A stretch of DNA of 7,259 nucleotides from Polaromonas sp. (GTDB taxonomy: Bacteria > Pseudomonadota > Gammaproteobacteria > Burkholderiales > Burkholderiaceae_C). Shown here in pieces: positions 1 to 5,188 of this stretch. How positions within the stretch are numbered: position 1 is the first letter of the stretch; every line of letters starts with the position of its first letter. Position numbers and translations under genes: made by a program. A model generated the notes under the pieces. That model searched no databases and was not told where the DNA came from. It was given only the letters and a program-made list of their open reading frames with translations. The stretch is from contig JANYFF010000415.1 of the NCBI GenBank assembly GCA_025362825.1, positions 1 to 7,259 on the forward strand, given 5' to 3'.

Positions 1-1
1 C

Positions 2-274
2 AAAGCACTCGAAGCCGAAGGGCGGAGCGCTTTTAACGATTATTTTTTACCTGAAGCAGCGGTGGCCTTGAAGCAGGGCGCCGGCCGGCTCATAAGGCGT
101 GAGACCGACCAGGGTGCGCTGGTGGTGTGCGATGTGAGAATGACGTCGGTGGGCTATGGCAAGCGACTGATACGAGCCTTGCCGCCCATGGAGAGGTTGG
201 CTTCAGAAGCGGAGCTGATGGATCGCCTCGAAACCCTCACTAGAATTTGTACCAAGGATTGTCAGCCGACCTGA
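2..274 (+). CDS. DinG/YoaA-family ATP-dependent DNA helicase, C-terminal fragment
   Basis: The window opens inside this gene; the reading frame is open from base 2 and ends at TGA 272-274, giving the last 90 residues. The segment after LPEAAVALK reads QGAGRLIRRETDQG, which is helicase motif VI of superfamily 2 XPD-like enzymes (Q..GR..R, with the arginine that contacts ATP). It is followed by LVVCDVR and a YGKRL..ALPPM ending, the usual C-terminus of DinG and YoaA proteins. Family members are 5'-to-3' DNA helicases, often with an iron-sulfur cluster, that act on damaged or structured DNA; the domains proving this lie upstream, outside the window. The last 35 bp overlap the convergent bamD gene. 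I cannot separate DinG from YoaA on this fragment, so no symbol is given; family membership is firm. Confidence 0.85.
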   Translation, partial: KALEAEGRSAFNDYFLPEAAVALKQGAGRLIRRETDQGALVVCDVRMTSVGYGKRLIRALPPMERLASEAELMDRLETLTRICTKDCQPT

Positions 275-1061
275 AACCTTTGCCCAAAAATGGGCTTTGC
301 GGATAGGTTTTCTCAAAAACCCTTTTTGTATCGTCACGCAACTGGATCATGCCGAGAGCATCGTAGGACTTGAAAACGATGTAAGTGGCTTCTTCCAGGG
401 CGGGTACATCGCGATAGTCCGCAATAGCTGCTTGCGCGCGATTGATGGCCGCAACGTAGGCGCCGCGTGAGTAGTAGTAGCGGGCAACATGCACTTCCGA
501 CAAGGCCAGGGAATTGACGGTGTAGCTCATTCGCTGGCGGGCATCGGGGGTATAGCGGGACTCCGGAAACCGCGCCGACAGCTCCTTGAATGACTCAAAA
601 GACTCCTTGGCGGCTTTCTGGTCCCGCTCGGACAGGTCCTGGCGCGAGATTGAGGAAAAAAGGCCCAGGTTGTCATTGAAATTGACCAGACCTTTGAGGT
701 ACAGCGCATAGTCAAGCGCCGGGCTGGCCGGGTGCAGCTTCATGAAACGGTCCAGCGTCGCAATGGCTTGTACCTGTTCACCGGTTTTATATTGAGCGTA
801 GGCTTTGTCAAGCTGCGCCTGCTGTGCCAGAGGCGTACCTGCAGCGCGGCCTTCCAGTTTTTCATAAAGGGGAATGGCCTTGTCGTAGCTGCCGGAATTT
901 GCCTCGTCCTTCGCTTCGGAATAAATCCTGTTGGGACTCCAGCTGTTGGTGGGGTCGATTGGCTTGCTGGAGCAACCTGCGAGCACTACAAGCGAAAGGG
1001 CCAAAGCGGCCGTGGCAAATGGTGCTGCACTGGGAACAACCGATAATTTGGCAGGAAACAT
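240..1061 (-). CDS. bamD: outer membrane protein assembly factor BamD (ComL/YfiO), lipoprotein
   Basis: BamD is the essential lipoprotein of the BAM complex, which folds beta-barrel proteins into the outer membrane; it works from the periplasmic face with BamA. The 273-residue product starts with a hydrophobic signal peptide (about residues 14-28) and a lipobox LAGC with the lipidated Cys at 30. Ser at +2 fits outer-membrane sorting. The mature part is a TPR superhelix: repeats begin near NRIYSEAKDEANSGSYDKAIPLYEKLE (44-70) and continue through TPLAQQAQLDKAYAQYK, LYLKGLVNFND, the RFPESRYTPDARQRM segment (164-178) and VARYYYSRGAYVAAINRAQA (192-211). E. coli BamD is somewhat shorter (about 245 aa). 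The ATG at 1061 is preceded by GAGGT (plus-strand 1070-1074) at good spacing. It is divergent from rluD, as in E. coli, and overlaps the helicase gene at its 3' end. Identification is firm. Confidence 0.96.
   Translation of the reverse strand: MFPAKLSVVPSAAPFATAALALSLVVLAGCSSKPIDPTNSWSPNRIYSEAKDEANSGSYDKAIPLYEKLEGRAAGTPLAQQAQLDKAYAQYKTGEQVQAIATLDRFMKLHPASPALDYALYLKGLVNFNDNLGLFSSISRQDLSERDQKAAKESFESFKELSARFPESRYTPDARQRMSYTVNSLALSEVHVARYYYSRGAYVAAINRAQAAIADYRDVPALEEATYIVFKSYDALGMIQLRDDTKRVFEKTYPQSPFLGKGFRSADNPWYKF
274..312 (+). terminator. possible two-tier hairpin just after the helicase stop codon
   Basis: Directly after the helicase TGA there is an inner perfect inverted repeat, GCCCA (282-286) with TGGGC (291-295) around an AAAA loop. 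An outer pair, AAACCT (274-279) with AGGTTT (305-310), encloses it and is followed by TTCTC. On the plus strand this could fold and end helicase transcription within the antisense of bamD. The T-run is short and interrupted, and the bases also encode the C-terminus of BamD, so chance is a real alternative. Confidence 0.28.
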
Positions 1062-1079
1062 TGCAATCGACCTCTACTA

Positions 1080-2111
1080 ATGACTGATTCGGAACAAAGC
1101 AAATTGATTATATCGGGCACCGCACTGGAAAACGGTGTTCATGAAGACGCCAATGATGAAGCTGACGGCGGTGTAGATGTTGAATTGCGGCAGGCCGGTA
1201 TTCCGGTCGAGAGCCACGGCGCACGCCTTGATCTGGCCCTGGCCAGGCTGGTCCCGGAGTTTTCCCGAAATTACTTGCAGCAGCTGATAGTCGCGGGAGC
1301 GGTTCAACTTAACGAACTCACGCTTACCAAGTCATCGGCCCGCGTGAAAGCCGGCGACCAGTTGCGCATCGAATTGCGGCCAACCCTGCAAAGCCAGGCA
1401 TTCAAACCAGAGCCGATGGCGCTCGATGTTATTTTTGAAGACGATTTTTTGATGGTCATCAACAAGCCGGCGGGCTTGGTGGTGCATCCCGCGCCCGGGA
1501 ACTGGAGCGGCACGCTGCTTAACGGCTTGCTAGCGCGTCACGCGAGCGCCGCGGTGCTGCCTCGGGCCGGCATTGTGCATCGTCTGGACAAAGATACCAG
1601 TGGGCTGATGGTGGTGGCCCGCCACAGGCAGGCGATGGATCAACTAGTGAACCTGATTGCGGCCCGGAATGTGAGTCGGCAGTACATTGCGTTGGCCCAT
1701 GGCGAGTGGAAGGGCCCCAGGACACGACATGTTGATTTGCCTGTCGGCCGTGATCCGAGAAACCGTCTGAAGATGGCGGTCGTAGATCTTGCGAAAACAG
1801 CCGGGAAAGCGGCATTGACAGACATTACATTGCTGCAAAACGCGGGGTCCTATTGTTTGGTGTGTTGCAAGCTGCATACCGGCCGCACACACCAAATACG
1901 CGTTCATATGGCGGCCCTGGGTCATCCTCTTGTGTCTGACGCTGTGTATGGAGGGCAAGTTACGGCGGGACTGGAGCGGCAGGCTTTGCACGCCTGCCGC
2001 CTGGCTTTTCAGCATCCGATGACGGGTGAGCAACTGGTATTCAATTCACCCATGCCCGCTGATCTCCGGATTGCGGCTGAAAATCTGTGCCTGAGCTACA
2101 ATCAAAGCTAA
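1080..2111 (+). CDS. rluD: 23S rRNA pseudouridine synthase RluD
   Basis: RluD isomerises uridines of helix 69 in 23S rRNA (E. coli positions 1911, 1915 and 1917), at the bridge between the ribosomal subunits. The 343-residue product has an S4 RNA-binding domain (about 46-105: GARLDLALARLVPEFSR to the AGDQLRIEL turn) and then the RluA-type catalytic domain. This includes the INKPAGLVVHP strand (127-137), the active-site motif HRLDKDTSGL (167-176, catalytic Asp 170), RQYIALAHGEW, and the closing GRTHQIRVHMAALGHPLVSDAVYGG (268-292). The order of domains and the last motif favour RluD over RluC, and the location beside bamD agrees. About 40 variable acidic residues precede the S4 domain. The ATG at 1080 has no clear Shine-Dalgarno sequence; GATAAT at 1042-1047 is a weak possible -10. 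In many relatives pgeF follows rluD; here it does not. Confidence 0.93.
   Translation: MTDSEQSKLIISGTALENGVHEDANDEADGGVDVELRQAGIPVESHGARLDLALARLVPEFSRNYLQQLIVAGAVQLNELTLTKSSARVKAGDQLRIELRPTLQSQAFKPEPMALDVIFEDDFLMVINKPAGLVVHPAPGNWSGTLLNGLLARHASAAVLPRAGIVHRLDKDTSGLMVVARHRQAMDQLVNLIAARNVSRQYIALAHGEWKGPRTRHVDLPVGRDPRNRLKMAVVDLAKTAGKAALTDITLLQNAGSYCLVCCKLHTGRTHQIRVHMAALGHPLVSDAVYGGQVTAGLERQALHACRLAFQHPMTGEQLVFNSPMPADLRIAAENLCLSYNQS
1107..1112 (-). promoter_or_regulatory. candidate -10 element for bamD
   Basis: On the minus strand these six bases read TATAAT, an exact match to the sigma70 -10 consensus. Transcription would begin near 1100 and give a leader of about 39 nt before the bamD ATG, with GAGGT placed 8 nt before that ATG. 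I see no convincing -35 hexamer at 16-18 bp spacing (the bases there read like CCGTTT) and no extended -10 TG. The element lies within the first codons of rluD, which is where it must lie given the 18-bp gap between the two starts. Confidence 0.45.
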
Positions 2112-2125
2112 GAAGTTTAGGCTTC

Positions 2126-2172
2126 CGCAATATTGTGCCCACCGGCAAAGTGGTTCTCGCACAAGTATTGCG
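2126..2172. repeat. long imperfect hairpin between rluD and scpB
   Basis: Bases 2126-2142 pair with 2150-2172. The outer helix is CGCAATA (2126-2132) with TATTGCG (2166-2172). After a one-base bulge (G2165), TTGTGC (2133-2138) pairs with GCACAA (2159-2164). After a five-base bulge (TTCTC, 2154-2158), CCAC (2139-2142) pairs with GTGG (2150-2153), closing on a seven-base loop. That makes 17 Watson-Crick pairs in 47 bases, starting 15 bases after the rluD stop. No T-run follows on either strand, so it is not a standard intrinsic terminator. It could be an RNA-processing or stability element at the end of rluD mRNA, a leader structure for scpB, or a copy of a REP-like palindromic repeat. Only one copy is in the window. 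Confidence 0.6.
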
Positions 2173-2229
2173 CTTCAGCGAGAGTTGCGCTCAAAGCGCT
2201 CTACCCGACCTTTTTCGGAACCAAAAAAC

Positions 2230-2964
2230 ATGAATACGATGGATGCTAAGCGCGTCCTCGAAACAGCACTTATTTGCGCCCAGCAGCCTTTACCGCTGCG
2301 GGAAATGGGTGTTTTGTTCAACGGGGCACTGACAGCTGACAGTATCAAGCTGGAGCTCGAAAACCTGCAAAATGACTGGGCGGGCCGGGGCGTAGAACTT
2401 GTCCACGTGGCGACCGGATGGCGATTCCAGAGCCGCCCGCAGATGCGGGAGTACCTTGACCGGCTGCATCCTGAAAAACCACCACGCTACACCAGGGCCA
2501 CACTTGAAACGCTTGCGATCATCGCCTATCGTCAGCCTGTGACACGGGGCAATATGGAGGACATCAGGGGTGTCACGATCAACAGCTTGATTCTCAAACA
2601 GCTGGAAGATCGCGGTTGGGTAGAGGTCATCGGGCACCGTGAAACTGTGGGTCGCCCAGCTTTGTATGCCACTACGAAACAGTTCCTGGACGATCTGGGC
2701 CTTGATTCGCTCGACCAACTACCCGCAATGGAGAGCGGTGCCGGCCCGGCCGCATTGCTTGAACAGATTGAATTTGGGATTACCGATACCGATGCCGCGG
2801 TCGACGAATCGGACACGTCCACTCCGTCGATCGAGTTGTCTGCCCGGGAGCCTGCGGATGAGCAGATTGGCAATGAGAGCACCATAGAAATTCCACAAGG
2901 CCCGGTGAGCGATGCGGGCCATGCCGAAGCCGAAGCGCCGCCTTCCAGTGAATCCAACGCATGA
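2230..2964 (+). CDS. scpB: segregation and condensation protein B (ScpB)
   Basis: ScpB dimerises and binds the kleisin ScpA, forming with SMC the condensin that compacts and separates chromosomes. The 244-residue product has two winged-helix domains. The first is about 5-80 (AKRVLETALICAQQPLPLREM to WRFQSRPQMREYL). The second, about 88-160, carries the family signature YTRATLETLAIIAYRQPVTR, then RGVTINSLILKQLEDRGWVEVIGHRETVGRPALYATTKQFLDDLGL. Residues 168-244 form a likely disordered acidic tail (about 18 Asp/Glu against one Arg). I chose ATG 2230 because family similarity begins there and GGAA lies upstream at 2217-2220. A TTG at 2185 would add 15 residues and ATG 2239 would remove three. 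The gene is nearly contiguous with rluB. scpA is not adjacent as it is in many genomes, so the complex must be completed from elsewhere. Confidence 0.93.
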   Translation: MNTMDAKRVLETALICAQQPLPLREMGVLFNGALTADSIKLELENLQNDWAGRGVELVHVATGWRFQSRPQMREYLDRLHPEKPPRYTRATLETLAIIAYRQPVTRGNMEDIRGVTINSLILKQLEDRGWVEVIGHRETVGRPALYATTKQFLDDLGLDSLDQLPAMESGAGPAALLEQIEFGITDTDAAVDESDTSTPSIELSAREPADEQIGNESTIEIPQGPVSDAGHAEAEAPPSSESNA

Positions 2965-2974
2965 ATGCAACAGC

Positions 2975-4549
2975 ATGAATCCACCTGACCAACAAAATCC
3001 TTCCGAAGCCGTGCAGGCCGCACCAGAGCAGGCTGAAAATATCGGACAAGCTGCGCAGGTCACGCCGGCTGTGCCCGACAGTGCTCAGTCGAAGCCCGGC
3101 TCAGGCCGAGCGCCGCGCAAAGCTTCGATCGCAGCCGCACGATTTGACGAAGTGGTCACTGGGCAGTTCGATGCGGATGAGGACGACCCGGCGGTGGACC
3201 TGCCAAAGCGCGTGCTGTCTCCCCAGCCGGAAACACCCAAATTGCACAAAGTGCTCGCACAGGCGGGCTTGGGTTCGCGGTTGGAGATGGAGCAATTGAT
3301 TCTTGAAGGGCGTATTTCGGTTAACGCAGAGCCGGCGCACATAGGGCAACGCATCCAGTTTGGAGACGCAGTCAAGGTCAATGGCAAGCCTGTTCGCGTG
3401 CGTATCGACCCACCGCCACCGCGTGTGATTGCATATCACAAGCCTGCGGGAGAGGTCGTGACTCACGACGATCCGCAAAATCGGCCGACCGTCTTTCGGC
3501 GTCTGCCAAAGCTGTTCCAGGGGAAGTGGCAATCTGTGGGCCGGCTTGACCTGAACACAGAAGGTCTCCTTTTGCTTACCAGCTCCGGGGAACTTGCAAA
3601 CAGACTCATGCATCCGCGTTTTGGCCTGGAGCGTGAATATGCCGTCCGCGTACTTGGTGCATTGAACAACGAAGAGAAAAAGCGGCTGCTAGAAGGTGTC
3701 ATGCTGGATGACGGCAACGCGCAGTTCACCTCCATCGAGGCTGGCGGTGGTGAGGGCGCGAACTGCTGGTACAAGGTGACACTGTCTGAAGGGCGAAACC
3801 GTGAGGTCCGGCGAATGTTTGAGGCCGTGGGTCACGCCGTCAGCCGCCTGATACGGATACGCTACGGTGCAATGGTTTTGCCACGCGGGCTCAAGCGCGG
3901 GGCATTTGTCGAGCTTGATGAGAACGACATTTGGGCGCTGACAAGCGCAGCGGATCGCTCGGAGGCGCGTGCAGACCAGAGAAGCAATACGAGAGGTCAA
4001 GGTCCTTCGACCACGGAAAATACCGTAAGCGGCGTACGCCCCGATCGTGGACCTGGCAGGGGAGAGCGTTCACGCAATGGCAAGGGTCGCCCGCCTTCTA
4101 CCGGGCAAGCATCAAGGGGTGGGCCGATTCCTGAAGACGAATTTGACCAGGCTGATGGCTTGCCACGTTTGCCGCATGATCTGCAGCCACCAGAAAATCA
4201 TGATGCGCCGCGGAACAACAATCGGCGCCGTGGTGCGGGGCGAGGTCCGGCTGGCAATGGTTTTGGTTCAGCGGCCAGATCCTCCCAACCTCCAGCCGGG
4301 TTCGGCCGTAATTCAGGCGGCAACAACAGCGGGCAAGGCGCCAAGCGGCGGGACGACCGTGCCGACAAAACTGGTGGGCCGGCCCAGCCTGACCCCATGA
4401 AAACGTCATTTGGCTATATCGGGGCCGACACCTTCACTCGCCAGCGTGAAGGCCAGGGACGCCGTGGAGGCAGTTCAGGTACGGGCGGCACAGGAGGCGG
4501 ACAGCGCCGCGGTGGCGGCGGGGGTAATAACCGTGGCGGCAATCGCTAG
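2975..4549 (+). CDS. rluB: 23S rRNA pseudouridine synthase RluB with long disordered extensions
   Basis: RluB makes the pseudouridine at E. coli 23S position 2605, near the peptidyl transferase centre. The 524-residue product has a low-complexity N-terminal extension (1-87) and an S4 domain (about 88-143, PKLHKVLAQAGLGSR onward). The RsuA/RluB-type catalytic domain follows (about 148-320), with YHKPAGEVVTHDD, the active-site GRLDLNTEGLLLLT (catalytic Asp 192), the HPRFGLEREYAVRV strand, and EGRNREVRRMFEAVGHAVSRLIRIRYG (272-298). The tail (about 325-524) is rich in Gly, Arg and Asn, with RGG triplets at 381, 497, 512 and 520. E. coli RluB is about 290 residues, so the core is normal and the length comes from the extensions; long tails of this type are familiar in Burkholderiales. 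I start at ATG 2975, ten bases after the scpB stop. It lacks a Shine-Dalgarno sequence and may rely on coupling to scpB. ATG 2912, with AAGG upstream, is an alternative that would overlap scpB. Confidence 0.93.
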   Translation: MNPPDQQNPSEAVQAAPEQAENIGQAAQVTPAVPDSAQSKPGSGRAPRKASIAAARFDEVVTGQFDADEDDPAVDLPKRVLSPQPETPKLHKVLAQAGLGSRLEMEQLILEGRISVNAEPAHIGQRIQFGDAVKVNGKPVRVRIDPPPPRVIAYHKPAGEVVTHDDPQNRPTVFRRLPKLFQGKWQSVGRLDLNTEGLLLLTSSGELANRLMHPRFGLEREYAVRVLGALNNEEKKRLLEGVMLDDGNAQFTSIEAGGGEGANCWYKVTLSEGRNREVRRMFEAVGHAVSRLIRIRYGAMVLPRGLKRGAFVELDENDIWALTSAADRSEARADQRSNTRGQGPSTTENTVSGVRPDRGPGRGERSRNGKGRPPSTGQASRGGPIPEDEFDQADGLPRLPHDLQPPENHDAPRNNNRRRGAGRGPAGNGFGSAARSSQPPAGFGRNSGGNNSGQGAKRRDDRADKTGGPAQPDPMKTSFGYIGADTFTRQREGQGRRGGSSGTGGTGGGQRRGGGGGNNRGGNR

Positions 4550-4597
4550 CCTGCGGCCTGAAACCCAGGGCGACACAGGTTTGCCCTTGCCATCACA

Positions 4598-4626
4598 TTG
4601 AAGCTGGTATCGGGGCAGGTTAAAAT
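4598..4626 (+). promoter_or_regulatory. sigma70-like promoter for ndk
   Basis: A -35 hexamer TTGAAG (4598-4603, four of six consensus bases) is followed after exactly 17 bp by the -10 hexamer TAAAAT (4621-4626, five of six). Transcription would start near 4633, giving a leader of about 47 nt. This is the best promoter I see in the window. It suggests that ndk, and probably rlmN-pilF-rodZ behind it, can be transcribed independently of scpB-rluB. Confidence 0.6.
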
Positions 4627-4635
4627 CAGAGGCTG

Positions 4636-4651
4636 TATTCATTTCTGAATA
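4636..4651. repeat. small perfect inverted repeat in the ndk leader
   Basis: TATTCA (4636-4641) and TGAATA (4646-4651) are perfect inverted copies around a TTTC spacer, just downstream of the predicted ndk transcription start and 17 bases before AAGGA. It could be an operator half-site pair or a weak AT-rich hairpin in the leader RNA. Six-base AT-rich arms can also arise by chance. Confidence 0.3.
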
Positions 4652-4679
4652 TCCCAAAAATCAAGGCTAAGGAAAATCA

Positions 4680-5105
4680 ATGGCAATCGAACGCACTCTC
4701 TCTATCATCAAACCCGACGCCGTGGCCAAGAACGTCATCGGCCAGATCACTGCACGCTTTGAAGCTGCCGGCCTGAAAGTTGTTGCGGCGCGTCTGGCAC
4801 ATCTGTCGCGCGGCGAAGCTGAAGCTTTTTATTCTGTCCACAAAGAACGTCCTTTCTTCAAGGATCTCGTGAGCTTCATGATCTCCGGTCCTGTCATGAT
4901 CCAGGCACTCGAAGGCGAAAATGCAATTCTCAAAAACCGTGATCTGATGGGCGCTACCGATCCCAAGAAGGCCGATGCCGGAACCATTCGCGCCGATTTT
5001 GCCGAAAGCATTGATGCCAATGCTGTGCATGGCTCCGATGCGGCTGAAACCGCCCAGGCGGAGATCGCGTTCTTCTTCCCTGGCATGAATATTTATTCAC
5101 GTTAA
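4680..5105 (+). CDS. ndk: nucleoside diphosphate kinase
   Basis: Ndk moves the terminal phosphate from ATP to other nucleoside diphosphates through a phosphohistidine intermediate, balancing cytoplasmic NTP and dNTP pools. The 141-residue product is full length and typical. It has the N-terminal ERTLSIIKPDAV strand with the active-site Lys 11, HKERPFFKDLVSFMISGPV (54-72), the nucleotide-binding NRDLMGATDPKKA (86-98), GTIRADFA (101-108), and the catalytic signature NAVHGSDA with His 117. The start is secure: AAGGA (4669-4673) lies six bases before the ATG, the strongest ribosome binding site in the window. Its own promoter lies upstream, and rlmN follows after 79 bp. No terminator is evident after the stop. 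Confidence 0.98.
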   Translation: MAIERTLSIIKPDAVAKNVIGQITARFEAAGLKVVAARLAHLSRGEAEAFYSVHKERPFFKDLVSFMISGPVMIQALEGENAILKNRDLMGATDPKKADAGTIRADFAESIDANAVHGSDAAETAQAEIAFFFPGMNIYSR

Positions 5106-5107
5106 GC

Positions 5108-5188
5108 ATGACTGCTTCCGGGTCTAGCCACCTCTTGCCGAGGTTGCAACGCGCCTGGGGGTATTTCCCTGTCGGGCATTTGCCATGA
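5108..5188 (+). CDS. possible 26-residue leader peptide or small protein ahead of rlmN
   Basis: An ATG two bases after the ndk stop opens a frame of 26 codons ending at TGA 5186-5188, which overlaps the rlmN ATG (5185-5187) as ATGA. The frame fills the whole ndk-rlmN gap. The peptide begins MTASGSSHLLPRL and ends RAWGYFPVGHLP; I do not recognise it. It has no clear Shine-Dalgarno sequence, but an ATG close behind the ndk stop could be served by reinitiation. rlmN itself also lacks a good ribosome binding site, so coupling through this frame would solve a real problem. Against it: a frame this short can be open by chance, and I see no codon bias test that settles it. Confidence 0.3.
   Translation: MTASGSSHLLPRLQRAWGYFPVGHLP

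Noticed and set aside
1644..2033. Long minus-strand frames opposite rluD
   Set aside because: They are antisense to a gene with clear catalytic motifs and have no recognisable family features.
2185..2229. TTG 2185 as the start of scpB
   Set aside because: The added 15 residues do not resemble the family, and no good ribosome site precedes the TTG; ATG 2230 fits better.
2532..3063. Minus-strand frames up to 163 codons opposite scpB and the rluB start
   Set aside because: Both plus-strand genes are well identified here. The antisense products are Ser/Arg/Cys-rich shadow translations without domains or ribosome sites.
4047..4409. Overlapping frames on both strands across the RluB tail
   Set aside because: Low-complexity, GC-rich coding sequence keeps several frames open; none shows a domain, and the rluB frame continues through to a normal stop.
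4460..4546. Glycine-codon repeats (GGC/GGT runs) as a tandem DNA repeat
   Set aside because: The units are irregular and follow the Gly/Arg/Asn-rich protein composition; no fixed repeat length is visible.
4567..4587. AGGGC/GCCCT inverted repeat after rluB as a terminator
   Set aside because: The 5-bp stem has an 11-base loop and no T-run follows, so it does not support intrinsic termination.
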